Shown here: positions 18,903 to 31,145 of the stretch, piece after piece
Layout of the letters: the number at the start of each line of letters is the position of its first letter
Position numbering within the stretch: the stretch's first letter is position 1
Translations under genes and position numbers: made by a program
Assembly (NCBI GenBank): GCA_945910005.1
Contig: OX246743.1
Coordinates: forward strand, 11,638,587 to 11,702,586
Length of the DNA stretch: 64,000 nucleotides
Reading direction: 5' to 3'
From: Isoperla grammatica
Lineage: Eukaryota > Arthropoda > Insecta > Plecoptera > Perlodidae
The notes under the pieces: generated by a model
What the model saw: the letters and a program-made list of their open reading frames with translations, nothing else
The model's database searches: none
Told to the model about the DNA's origin: nothing

Positions 18903-21285
18903 CGCCTAACAATCTCCCCAATGTGGCTCTCGTCACACCGTCATACTTGCGGCCCTCTTTGCAATCAAAACGCCTAACAATCTCCCCAATGTGGCTCTCG
19001 TCACACCTTCATACTTGCGGCCCTCTTTTTAATCCAAGCGCCTAACAATCTCCCCGATGTGGCTCTCGTCACTCCGCCATACTTGCGGCCCTCTTTGCAA
19101 TCCAAGCGCCTAACAATCTCGCCACTTCGCCATTCTTGCGGCCCTCTTTTTAATCCAAGCGTCTAACAATCTCCCCGATGTGGCTCTCGTCACTCCGCCA
19201 TATTTGCGGCCCTCTTTGCAATCCAAGCGCCTAACAATCTCGCCACTTCGCCATTCTTGCGGCCCTCTTTTTAATCCAAGCGTCTAACAATCTCCCCAAT
19301 GTGGCTCTCGTCACTCCACCATACTTGCGGCCCTCTTTGCAATCAAAACGCCTAACAATCTCCCCAATGTGGCTCTCGGCACTCCATCATACTTGCGGCC
19401 CTCTTTACAATCCAAGTGCCTTAAATCTCCCCAATGTGGCTCTCGCCACTCCGCCATACTTGCGGCCCTCTTTTGCAATCCAAGCGCCTAACAATCTTCC
19501 CAATGTCTCTCTCGTCACTACACCATACTTGCGGCCCTCTTTGCAATCAGAGCGCCTCATTATCTCCCCGATGCGGCTCTCGCCACTCCGTCATACTTGC
19601 GGCCCTCTTTGCAATCCAAGCGCCTAACAATCTCCCCAATGTGGCTCTCGTCACTCCACCATACTTGCGGCCCTCTTTGCAATCCAAGCGCCTTACAATC
19701 TCCCCAATGTGGCTCTCGTCACACCGCCATACTTGCAGCACTCTTTGCAATCCAAGCGCCTTACAATCTCCCCAAAGTGGCTCTCGTCACAACGCCATAC
19801 TTGCGGCCCTCTTTGCAATCCAAGCGCCTAACAATCTCTCCAATGTGGCTCTCGCCACTTCGTCATACTTGCGGCCCTCTTTGCAATCCAAGCGCCTTGC
19901 AATCTCCCCAATGTGGCTCTCGTCCCATCGCCATACTTGCGGCCCTCTTTGCAATCAAAACGCCTAACAATCTCCCCGATGTGGGCTCTCGCCACTCCGC
20001 CATTCTTGCGGCCCTCTTTGCAATCCAAGCACCTTACAAACTCCCCAATAGGGCTCTCGTAACTCCACCATACTTGCGGCCCTCTTTGCAATCAAAACGC
20101 CTAACAATCTCCCCAATGTGGCTCTCGTCACACCTTCATACTTGCGGCCCTTTTTTTAATCTAAGCGCCTAACAATCTCCCCGATGTGGCTCTCGTCACT
20201 CCGCCATACTTGCGGCCCTCTTTGCAATCCAAGCGCCTAACAATCTCGTCACTTCGCCATTCTTGCGGCCCTCTTTTTAATCCAAGCGTCTAACAATCTC
20301 CCCAATGTGGCTCTCGTCACTCCACCATACTTGCGGCCCTCTTTGCAATCAAAACGCCTAACAATCTCCCCAATGTGGCTCTCGGCACTCCATCATACTT
20401 GCGGCCCTCTTTACAATCCAAGTGCCTTAAATCTCCCCAATGTGTTTCTCGCCACTCTGCCATACTTGCGGCCCTCTTTTGCAATCCAAGCGCCTAACAA
20501 TCTCCCCAATGTCTCTCTCGTCACTCCACCATACTTGCGGCCCTCTTTGCAATCAGAGCGCCTCATTATCTCCCCGATGCGGCTCTCGCCACTCCGTCAT
20601 ACTTGCGGCCCTCTTTGCAATCCAAGCGCCTAACAATCTCCCCAATGTGGCTCTCGTCACTCCACCATACTTGCGGCCCTCCTTGCAATCCAAGCGCCTA
20701 ACAAACTCCCCAATGTGGCTCTCGTCACTCCGTCATACTTGCGGCCCTCTTTGCAATCCAAGTGCCTTACATCTCCCCAATGTGGCTCTCGGCACTCCAC
20801 CATACTTGCGGCCCTCTTTACAATCCAAGTGCCTTAAATCTCCCCAATGTGGCTCTCGCCACTCCGCCATACTTGCGGCCCTCTTTTGCAATCCAAGCGC
20901 CTAACAATCTCCCCAATGTCTCTCTCGTCACTCCACCATACTTGCGGCCCTCTTTGCAATCAGAGCGCCTCATTATCTCCCCGATGCGGCTTTCGCCACT
21001 CCGTCATACTTGCGGCCCTCTTTGCAATCCAAGCGCCTAACAATCTCCCCAATGTGGCTCTCGTCACTCCACCATACTTGCGGCCCTCTTTGCAATCCAA
21101 GCGCCTTACAATCTCCCCAATGTGGCTCTCGTCACACCGCCATACTTGCGGCCCTCTTTGCAATCCAAGCGCCTTACAATCTCCCAAATGTGGCTCTCGT
21201 CACACCGCCATACTTGCGGCCCTCTTTGCAAACCAAGCGCCTAACAATCTCTCCAATGTGGCTCTTGCCTCTCCGTCATACTTGC
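18903..21285 (+). repeat. 68-bp satellite block A6 with an internal spacer-less joint
   Basis: About 35 monomers. The leader is duplicated: the 68+53-bp pair at 19,056 recurs at 19,177 (121-bp step). At 20,145/20,146 a block-end monomer (CACCTTCATACTTGC) passes straight into leader sequence (GGCCC, then T7, then AATC) without a spacer. The block is therefore two basic blocks of 1,243 and 1,140 bp fused. Confidence 0.95.
20087..20165 (+). other. Spacer-less higher-order junction
   Basis: The left side has the monomer pair that precedes spacers S15 and S19 (ACTCCACCATAC monomer, then CAAAACGCC monomer with CACCTTCATACTTGC). The right side has the leader from its third monomer onward. This is what recombination between the two CACCTTCATACTTGC monomers flanking a spacer (about 791 bp apart elsewhere) would leave. 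Confidence 0.7.
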
Positions 21286-21460
21286 GATCAGATCATATTC
21301 TTGGATATTTTTTAAATCCAATGAAAGCCTCTTTTTGGAAATCTATCTATATTTGGAGTTACAATTACACTAAGAATGAATAGAGATACAATGAGATTCA
21401 TACCTGCATACATTGAGAGCAGTGTGTTATTTACCAGTGTAAGCGAGGCAATTTTTATCG

Positions 21461-21533
21461 GCTGGCACGGCGTACGCAGTAACGTCGTAGCTTCGAATAC
21501 TTGAGGTCTGGGGTTCAAAACCCATTACCCCCA
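21461..21533 (+). pseudogene. tRNA-like module L of S7
   Basis: As reference L. Confidence 0.6.
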
Positions 21534-21733
21534 ATTTTTTTTTTCCACCTATTTCACACATTTATATCATTTACATCTCAATTTGCGGCGGTTTTATTAT
21601 CAGATCGTATTCTCATGGATATTTATTAAATCCAATGAAACCTTCTGTTCGTAAATCCATATATGTTTCGTTACATGCATACATTGAGAGCCGTGTGTTA
21701 TCTATACCAGTCTAAGCGATCCAACTTCCATCG

Positions 21734-21806
21734 TGAGGCATGGCGTACGCGGTAGCGTCGTGGACTAGTGTTTTAGAGGTCCGGGGTTCGAGACCCGTTA
21801 CCACCA
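21734..21806 (+). pseudogene. tRNA-like module R of S7
   Basis: As reference R with T25 (G10-U25 wobble). Confidence 0.65.
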
Positions 21807-21960
21807 CGATTTTTTTCTTCCATATTCAGAGCAGCAAAGTTGAGAAGGGTTTACTAAGGGGAAATTATTTTTTCAAGCGCTCGTAGCTAAAAAACGTGTG
21901 GTTCAAATTTGTTTCTGTATTTTTTTTATTTTTTTTGCGTTAATTGTCTTGACAATAAAA

Positions 21961-24666
21961 CGCCTAACAATCTCCCCAATGTGGCTCTCGTCACACCGTC
22001 ATACTTGCGGCCCTTATTGCAATCAAAACGCCTTACAATCTCCCCGATGTGGCTTTCGTCACTCCGCCATACTTGCGGCCCTCTTTGCATTCAAAACGCC
22101 TAACAATCTCCCCAATGTGGCTCTCGGCACTCCACCATACTTGCGGCCCTCTTTGCAATCCAAGTGCCTAACATCTCTCAATGTGGCTCTCGGCACTCCC
22201 CCATACTTGCGGCCCTCTTTGCAATCCAAGTGCCTAACATCTCCTCAATGTGGCTGCCGCCACTCCGTCATACTTGCGGCCCTCTTTGCAATCCAAGCGC
22301 CTTACAAACTCCCCAATGTGGCTCTCGTCACTCCGTCATACTTGCGGCCCTCTTTGCAATCCAAGCGCCTAACAAACTCCCCAATGTGGCTCTCGTCACC
22401 CCGTCATACTTGCGGCCCTCTTTGCAATCCAAGCGCCTAACAATCTCCCCAATGTGGCTCTCATCACTTTACCATACTTGCGGCCCTCTTTGCCATCCAA
22501 GCGCCTAACAATCTCCCCAATGTGGCTCTCGTCACTCGGTCATACTTGCGGCCCTCTTTGCAATCCAAGCGCCTTACAATCTCCCCAATGTGGCTCTCGT
22601 CACACAACCATACTTGCGGCCCTCTTTGCAATCCAAGCGCTTTACAATCTCCCTAGTGTTGCTCTCGTCATTTCGTTAGACTTGCGGCCATCTTTGCAAT
22701 CCAAGCGCCTAACAATCTCCCCAATGTGGCTCTCGTCACACCGTCATACTTGCGGCCCTCTTTGCAATCCAAGAGCCTCACAATCTCCCCAAGGTGGCAC
22801 TTTCACTCCGTCACTCTTGCGGCCCTCTTTGCAATCCAAGCGCCTTACAATCTCCCCAATGTGGCTCTCGTCACACCGCCATACTCGCGGCCCTCTTTGC
22901 AATCAGAGCGCCTAACAATCGCCTTACAATCTCCCCAATGTGGCTCTCGGCACTCCACCATACTTGCGGCCCTCTTTGCAATCCAAGCGCCTCACAATCT
23001 CCCCAATATGGCTCTCGTCACTCCACCATACGTGCGGCCCTCTTTGCAATCAAGACGCCTAACAATCTCCCCAATGTGGCTCTTGGCACTCCACCATACT
23101 TGCGGCCCTCTTTGCAATCCAAGTGCTTAACATCTCCCCAATGTGGCTCTCGCCACTCCGCCATACTTGCGGCCCTCTTTGCAATCCAAGCGCCTTACAA
23201 TCTCCCCAATATGGCACTCGTCTTTCCACTATACTTGCGGCCCTCTTTGCAATCAAAACGCCTAACAATCTCCCCAATGTGGCTCTCGGCACTCCACCAT
23301 ACTTGCGGCCCTCTTAGCAATCCAAGTGCCTAACATCTCCCCAATGTGGCTCTCGCCACTCTGCCATACTCGCGGCCCTCTTTTGCAATCCAAGCGCCTA
23401 ACAATCTCCCCAATGTGTCTCTGTTCACTCCACAATACTTGCGGCACTCTTTGCAATCAGAGCGCCTTATTATCTCCCCGATAAGGCTCTCGCCACTCCG
23501 TCATACTTGCGGCCCTCTTTGCAATCAAAGCGCCTAACAATCTCCCCAGTGGGGCTCTCACCACTCCGGCATACTTGCGGCCCTCTTTTCAATCCAAGCG
23601 TCTAACAATCTCCCCAGTGTTGCTCTCGCCACTCCGTCATACTTGCGGCCCTCTTTGCAATCCAAGCGCCTAACAATCTCCCCAATGTGGCTCTCGTCAC
23701 TCCACCATACCTGCGGCCCTCTTTGCAATCCAAGCGCCTTACAAACTCCCCAATGTGGCTCTCGTCACTCCGTCATACTTGCGGCCCTCTTTGCAATCCA
23801 AGCGCCTTACAAACTCCCCAATGTGGCTCTCGTCACTCCGTCATACTTGCGGCCCTCTTTGCAATCCAAGCGCCTAACAATCTCCCCAATGTGGCTCTCA
23901 CCACTCCACCGTACTTGCGGCCCTCTTTGCAATCCAAGTGCCTAACATCTCCCTAATGTGGCTCTCGCCACTTCGTCATACTTGCGGCCCTCTTTGCAAT
24001 CCAAGCGCCTAACAATCTCCCCAGTGGGGCTCTCACCACTCCGTCATACTTGCGGCCCTCTTTTCAATCCAAGCGTCTAACAATCTCCCCAGTGTTGCTC
24101 TCGCCACTCCGTCATACTTGCGGCCCTCTTTGTAATCCAAGCGCCTAACAATCTCCCCAATGTGGCTCTCGTCACTCCACCATACCTGCGGCCCTCTTTG
24201 CAATCCAAGCGCCTTACAAACTCCCCAATGTGGCTCTCGTCACTCCGTCATACTTGCGGCCCTCTTTGCAATCCAAGCGCCTTACAAACTCCCCAATGTG
24301 GCTCTCGTCACTCCGTCATACCTGCGGCCCTCTTTGCAATCCAAGCGCCTAACAATCTCTTTAATGTGGCTCTCGTCACTCCGTCATACTTGCGGCCCTC
24401 TTTGCAATCCAAGCGCCTTGCAATCTCCCCAATGTGACTCTCGTCACTCCGTCATACTTGCGGCCCTCTTTGCAATCCAAGCGCCTTGCAATCTCCCCAA
24501 TGTGGCTCTCGTCACACCGCCATACTTGCGGCCCTCTTTGCAATCAAAACGCCTAACAATCTCCCCGATGTGGGCTCTCGTTACTTCGCCATTCTTGCGG
24601 CCCTCTTTGCAATCCAAGCGCCTTACAATCTCCCCAATGTGGCTCTCGTCACACATTCATACTTGC
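21961..24666 (+). repeat. 68-bp satellite block A7
   Basis: About 40 monomers with the second leader type. It is nearly the same as block A9 (offset 6,252 up to about 23,881, then 6,158 after a 94-bp deletion in A9). The terminal monomer is CACATTCATACTTGC, the variant that precedes all shortened spacers. Confidence 0.95.
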
Positions 24667-24735
24667 GATCAGATCATATTCTTGGATATTTTTTAAATCC
24701 AATGAAAGCCTCTTTTTGGAAATCTATCTATGAGA

Positions 24736-24761
24736 GAGCGTACGATGTGAGCGTACTATGT
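24736..24761 (+). repeat. Two 13-bp direct repeats in S8 deletion filler
   Basis: GAGCGTACGATGT followed by GAGCGTACTATGT, then GAGGCATGGCGTACG of the retained module R. The filler resembles a shortened copy of the adjacent GAGGCATGGCGTACG, as expected for templated insertion during end joining. Confidence 0.8.
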
Positions 24762-24833
24762 GAGGCATGGCGTACGCGGTAGCGTCGTGGACTAGTGTTT
24801 TAGAGGTCCGGGGTTCGAGACCCGTTACCACCA
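24761..24833 (+). pseudogene. tRNA-like module R of S8
   Basis: Intact A and B boxes with T25. It is the only module left in this spacer and has new upstream sequence. Confidence 0.6.
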
Positions 24834-24987
24834 CGATTTTTTTCTTCCATATTCAGAGCAGCAAAGTTGAGAAGGGTTTACTAAGGGGAAATTATTTTTT
24901 CAAGCGCTCGTAGCTTAAAAACGTGTGGTTCAAATTTGTTTCTGTATTTTTTTTATTTTTTTTGCGTTAATAATCTTGACAATAAAA

Positions 24988-27540
24988 CGCCTAACAATCT
25001 CCCCAATGTGGCTCTCGTCACACCGTCATACTTGCGGCCCTCTTTGCAATCAAAACGCTTAACAATCTCCCCAATGTGGCTCTCGTCACACCTTCATACT
25101 TGCGGCCCTCTTTTTAATCCAAGCGCCTAACAATCTCCCCGATGTGGCTCTCGTCACTCCGCCATACTTGCGGCCCTCTTTGCAATCCAAGCGCCTAACA
25201 ATCTCGCCACTTCGCCATTCTTGCGGCCCTCTTTGCAATCCAACCGCCTAACAAACTCCCCAATGTGACTCTCGTCACTCCGTCATACTTGCGGCCCTCT
25301 TTGCAATCCAAGTGCCTAACATCTCCCCAATGTGGCTCTCGGCACTCCCCCATACTTGCGGCCCTCTTTGCAATCCAAGTGCCTAACATCTCCCCAATGT
25401 GGCTCTCGCCACTCCGTCATACTTGCGGCCCTCTTTGCAATCCAAGCGCCTTTCAAACTCCCCAATGTGGCTCTCGTCACTCCGTCATACTTGCGGCCCT
25501 CTTTGCAATCCAAGCGCCTAACAAACTCCCCAATGTGGCTCTCGTCACCCCGTCATACTTGCGGCCCTCTTTGCAATCCAAGCGCCTAACAATCTCCCCA
25601 ATGTGGCTCTCATCACTTTACCATACTTGCGGCCCTCTTTGCCATCCAAGCGCCTTACAATCTCCCCAATGTGGCTCTCGTCACTCGGTCATACTTGCGG
25701 CCCTCTTTGCAATCCAAGCGCCTTACAATCTCCCCAATGTGGCTCTCGTCACACCGCCATACTTGCGGCCCTCTTTGCAATCCAAGCGCTTTACAATCTC
25801 CCTAGTGTTGCTCTCGTCATTTCGTTAGACTTGCGGCCCTCTTTGCAATCCAAGCGCCTAACAATCTCCCCAATGTGGCTCTCGTCACTCGGTCATACTT
25901 GCGGCCCTCTTTGAAATCCAAGAGCCTCACAATCTCCCCAAGGTGGAACTTTCACTTCGTCACTCTTGCGGCCCTCTTTGCAATCCAAGCGCCTTACAAT
26001 CTCCCCAATGTGGCTCTCGTCACACCGCCATACTCGCGGCCCTCTTTGCAATCAGAGCGCATAACAATCGCCTTACAATCTCCCCAATGTGGCTCTCGGC
26101 ACTCCACCATACTTGCGGCCCTCTTTGCAATCCAAGCGCCTCACAATCTCCCCAATATGGCTCTCGTCACTCCACCATACGTGCGGCCCTCTTTGCAATC
26201 AAGACGCCTCACAATCTCCCCAATGTGGCTCTCGGCACTCCACCATACTTGCGGCCCTCTTTGCAATCCAAGTGCCTAACATCTCCCCAATGTGGCTCTC
26301 GCCACTCCGCCATACTTGCGGCCCTCTTTGCAATCCAAGCGCCTTACAATCTCCCAAATATGGCTCTCGTCACTCCACCATACTTGCGGCCCTCTTTGCA
26401 ATCAAAACGCCTAACAATCTCCCCAATGTGGCTCTCAGCACACCACCATACTTGCGGCCCTCTTTGCAATCCAAGTGCCTAACATCTCCCCAATGTGGCT
26501 CTCGCCACTCCGCCATACTCGCGGCCCTCTATTGCAATCCAAGCGCCTAACAATCTCCCCAATGTGTCTCTATTCACTCCACAATACTTGCGGCCCTCTT
26601 TGCAATCAGAGCGCAATTATCTCCCCGATGCGGCTCTCGCCACTCCGTCATACTTGCGGCCCTCTTTGCAATCAAAGCGCCTAACAATCTCCCCAGTGGG
26701 GCTCTCACCACTCCGTCATACTTGCGGCCCTCTTTTCAATCCAAGCGTCTTATAATCTCCCCAGTGTTGCTCTCGCCATTCCGTCATACTTGCGGCCCTC
26801 TTTGCAATCCAAGCGCCTTACAATCTCCCCAATGTGGCTCTCGTCACTCCACCATACCTGCAGCCCTCTTTGCAATCCAAGCGCCTTACAAACTCCCCAA
26901 TGTGGCTCTCGTCACTCCGTCATACTTGCGGCCCTCTTTGCAATCCAAGCGCCTTACAAACTCTCCAATGTGTCTATCGTCACTCCGTCATACTTGCGGC
27001 CCTTTTTGCAATCCAAGCGCCTAACAATCTCCCCAATGTGGCTCTCTCCACTCCACCATACTTGCGGCCCTCTTTGCAATCCAAGTGCCTAACATCTCCC
27101 TAATGTGGCTCTCGCCACTTCGCCATACTTGCGGCCCTCTTTGCAATCCAAGCGCCTAACAATCTCCCCAGTAAGGCTCTCACCACTCCGTCATACTTGC
27201 GGCCCTCTTTTTAATCCAAGCGTCTAACAATCTCCCCAGTGTTGCTCTCGCCACTCCGTCATACTTGCGGCCCTCTTCGCAATCAAAGCGCCTAACAATC
27301 TCCCCAATGTGGCTCTCGTCACTCCACCATACCTGCGGCCCTCTTTGCAATCCAAGCGCCTTACAAACTCCCCAATGTGGCTCTCGTCACTCCGTCATAC
27401 TTGCGGCCCTCTTTGCAATCCAAGCGCCTAACAATCTCTCCAATGTGGCTTTCGTCACTCCACCATACTTGCGGCCCTCTTTGCAATCAAAACGCCTAAC
27501 AATCTCCCCAATGTGGCTCTCGTCACACCTTCATACTTGC
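24988..27540 (+). repeat. 68-bp satellite block A8
   Basis: About 37.5 monomers. The leader has one 53-bp monomer followed by CAACCGCC and CAATGTGACTCTCG variants. Its left part is the parent type of A10-left and A11-left (offsets 6,158 and 9,213). AGAGCGCAATTATC (3-bp deletion) near 26,610 is shared with A11. Confidence 0.95.
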
Positions 27541-27711
27541 GATCAGATCATATTCTTGGATATTTTTTAAATCCAATGAAAGCCTCTTTTTGGAAATCTA
27601 TCTTTGGAGTTACAATTACACTAAGAATGAATAGAGATACAATGAGATTCATACCTGCATACATTGAGAGCAGTGTGTTTTTTACCAGTGTAAGCGAGGC
27701 AATTTCTATCG

Positions 27712-27784
27712 GCTGGCACGGCGTACGCAGTAACGTCGTAGCTTCGAATACTTGAGGTCTGGGGTTCAAAACCCATTACCCCCA
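27712..27784 (+). pseudogene. tRNA-like module L of S9
   Basis: As reference L. Confidence 0.6.
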
Positions 27785-27984
27785 ATTTTTTTTTTCCACC
27801 TATTTCACACATTTATATCATTTATATCTCAATTTGCGGCGGTTTTATTATCAGATCGTATTCTCATGGATATTTTTTAAATCCAATGAAACCTTCTGTT
27901 CGTTAATCCATATATGTTTCGTTACATGCATTAATTGAGAGCCGTGTGTTATCTATACCAGTCTAAGCGATCCAACTTTCATCG

Positions 27985-28057
27985 TGAGGCATGGCGTACG
28001 CGGTAGCGTCGTGGACTAGTGTTTTAGAGGTCCGGGGTTCGAGACCCGTTACCACCA
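27985..28057 (+). pseudogene. tRNA-like module R of S9
   Basis: As reference R with T25. The base lost in S5 is present here. Confidence 0.65.
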
Positions 28058-28211
28058 CGATTTTTTTCTTCCATATTCAGAGCAGCAAAGTTGAGAAGGG
28101 TTTACTAAGGGGAAATTATTTTTTCAAGCGCTCGTAGCTAAAAAACGTGTGGTTCAAATTTGTTTCTGTATTTTTTTTATTTTTTTTGCGTTAATTATCT
28201 TGACAATAAAA

Positions 28212-30824
28212 CGCCTAACAATCTCCCCAATGTGGCTCTCGTCACACCGTCATACTTGCGGCCCTTATTGCAATCAAAACGCCTAACAATCTCCCCGATG
28301 TGGCTCTCGTCACTCCGCCATACTTGCGGCCCTCTTTGCATTCAAAACGCCTAACAATCTCCCCAATGTGGCTCTCGGCACTCCACCATACTTGCGGCCC
28401 TCTTTGCAATCCAAGTGCCTAACATCTCCCCAATGTGGCTCTCGGCACTCCCCCATACTTGCGGCCCTCTTTGCAATCCAAGTACCTAACATCTCCTCAA
28501 TGTGGCTGCCGCCACTCCGTCATACTTGCGGCCCTCTTTGCAATCCAAGCGCCTTACAAACTCCCCAATGTGGCTCTCGTCACTCCGTCATACTTGCGGC
28601 CCTCTTTGCAATCCAAGCGCCTAACAAACTCCCCAATGTGGCTCTCGTCCCCCCGTCATACTTGCGGCCCTCTTTGCAATCCAAGCGCCTAACAATCTCC
28701 CCAATGTGGCTCTCATCACTTTACCATACTTGCGGCCCTCTTTGCCATCCAAGCGCCTAACAATCTCCCCAATGTGGCTCTCGTCACTCGGTCATACTTG
28801 CGGCCCTCTTTGCAATCCAAGCGCCTTACAGACTCTCCAATGTGGCTCTCGTCACACCGCCATACTTGCGGCCCTCTTTGCAATCCAAGCGCTTTACAAT
28901 CTCCCTAGTGTTGCTCTCGTCATTTCGTTAGACTTGCAGCCATCTTTGCAATCCAAGCGCCTAACAATCTCCCCAATGTGGCTCTCGTCACACCGTCATA
29001 CTTGCGGCCCTCTTTGCAATCCAAGAGCCTCACAATCTCCCCAAGGTGGCACTTTCACTCCGTCACTCTTGCGGCCCTCTTTGCAATCCAAGCGCCTTAC
29101 AATCTCCCCAATGTGGCTCTCGTCACACCGCCATACTCGCGGCCCTTTTTGCAATCAGAGCGCCTAACAATCGCCTTACAATCTCCCCAATGTGGCTCTC
29201 GGCACTCCACCATACTTGCGGCCCTCTTTGCAATCCAAGTGCCTCACAATCTCCCCAATATGGCTCTCGTCACTCCACCATACGTGCGGCCCTCTTTGCA
29301 ATCAAGACGCCTAACAATCTCCCCAATGTGGCTCTTGGCACTCCACCATACTTGCGGCCCTCTTTGCAATCCAAGTGCCTAACATCTCCCCAATTTGGCT
29401 CTCGCCACTCCGCCATACTTGCGGCCCTCTTTGCAATCCAAGCGCCTTACAATCTCCCCAATATGGCTCTCGTCACTCCACTATACTTGCGGCCCTCTTT
29501 GCAATCAAAACGCCTAACAATCTCCCCAATGTGGCTCTCGGCACTCCACCATACTTGCGGCCCTCTTTGCAATCCAAGTGCCTTACATCTCCCCAATGTG
29601 GCTCTAGCCACTCTGCCATACTCGCGGCCCTCTTTTGCAATCCAAGCGCCTAACAATCTCCCCAATGTGTCTCTATTCACTCCACAATACTTGCGGCACT
29701 CTTTGCAATCAGAGCGCCTTATTATCTCCCCGATAAGGCTCTCGCCACTCCGTCATACTTGCGGCCCTCTTTGCAATCAAAGCGCCTAACAATCTCCCCA
29801 GTGGGGCTCTCACCACTCCGGCATACTTGCGGCCCTCTTTTCAATCCAAGCGTCTAACAATCTCCCCAGTGTTGCTCTCGCCACTCCGTCATACTTGCGG
29901 CCCTCTTTGCAATCCAAGCGCCTAACAATCTCCCCAATGTGGCTCTCGTCACTCCACCATACCTGCGGCCCTCTTTGCAATCCAAGCGCCTTACAAACTC
30001 CCCAATGTGGCTCTCGTCACTCCGTCATACTTGCGGCCCTCTTTGCAATCCAAGCGCCTTACAAACTCCCCAATGTGGCTCTCGTCACTCCGTCATACTT
30101 GCGGCCCTCTTTGCAATCCAAGCGCCTAACAATTCATACTTGCGGCCCTCTTTGCAATCCAAGGGTCTAACAATCTCCCCAGTGGGGCTCTCACCACTCC
30201 GTCATACTTGCGGCCCTCTTTTCAATCCAAGCGTCTAACAATCTCCCCAGTGTTGCTCTCGCCACTCCGTCATACTTGCGGCCCTCTTTGTAATCCAAGC
30301 GCCTAACAATCTCCCCAATGTGGCTCTCGTCACTCCACCATACCTGCGGCCCTCTTTGCAATCCAAGCGCCTTACAAACTCCCCAATGTGGCTCTCGTCA
30401 CTCCGTCATACTTGCGGCCCTCTTTGCAATCCAAGCGCCTTACAAACTCCCCAATGTGGCTCTCGTCACTCCGTCATACCTGCGGCCCTCTTTGCAATCC
30501 AAGCGCCTTACAATCTTTTTAATGTGGCTCTCGTCACTCCGTCATACTTGCGGCCCTCTTTGCAATCCAAGCGCCTTGCAATCTCCCCAATGTGACTCTC
30601 GTCACTCCGTCATACTTGCGGCCCTCTTTGCAATCCAAGCGCCTTGCAATCTCCCCAATGTGGCTCTCGTCACACCGCCATACTTGCGGCCCTCTTTGCA
30701 ATCAAAACGCCTAACAATCTCCCCGATGTGGGCTCTCGTTACTCCGCCATTCTTGCGGCCCTCTTTGCAATCCAAGCGCCTTACAATCTCCCCAATGTGG
30801 CTCTCGTCACACATTCATACTTGC
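28212..30824 (+). repeat. 68-bp satellite block A9
   Basis: About 38 monomers. It has a 94-bp, out-of-register deletion at 30,133/30,134 (AACAAT joined to TCATACTTGC) relative to A7. From about 28.8 kb onward the block is the first copy of a 3,055-bp tandem duplication. Confidence 0.95.
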
Positions 30825-31145
30825 GATCAGATCATATTCTTGGATATTTTTTAAATCCAATGAAAGCCTCTTTTTGGAAATCTATCTATGAGAGAGCGTA
30901 CGATGTGAGCGTACTATGTGAGGCATGGCGTACGCGGTAGCGTCGTGGACTAGTGTTTTAGAGGTCCGGGGTTCGAGACCCGTTACCACCACGATTTTTT
31001 TCTTCCATATTCAGAGCAGCAAAGTTGAGAAGGGTTTACTAAGGGGAAATTATTTTTTCAAGCGCTCGTAGCTTAAAAACGTGTGGTTCAAATTTGTTTC
31101 TGTATTTTTTTTATTTTTTTTGCGTTAATAATCTTGACAATAAAA
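30825..31145 (+). repeat. Spacer S10, shortened (321 bp)
   Basis: Same deletion junction and filler as S8 (13-bp repeats at 30,894-30,919). Confidence 0.95.
30919..30991 (+). pseudogene. tRNA-like module R of S10
   Basis: As in S8. Confidence 0.6.

Larger units (their letters stand above)
21286..21960 (+). repeat. Spacer S7 (675 bp)
   Basis: Full length. Private changes are GGATATTTATTAAATCC and GTTAATTGTCTTGAC. Confidence 0.96.
24667..24987 (+). repeat. Spacer S8, shortened (321 bp)
   Basis: Keeps the first ~65 bp and everything from module R onward. About 390 bp, including module L and the start of the right half, is replaced by about 30 bp of filler. The same junction is found in S10 and S11, so the deletion arose once and was amplified. 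Confidence 0.95.
27541..28211 (+). repeat. Spacer S9 (671 bp)
   Basis: Shares the 4-bp deletion and CATTAATTGAGAG with S5. Both modules are present. Confidence 0.96.
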
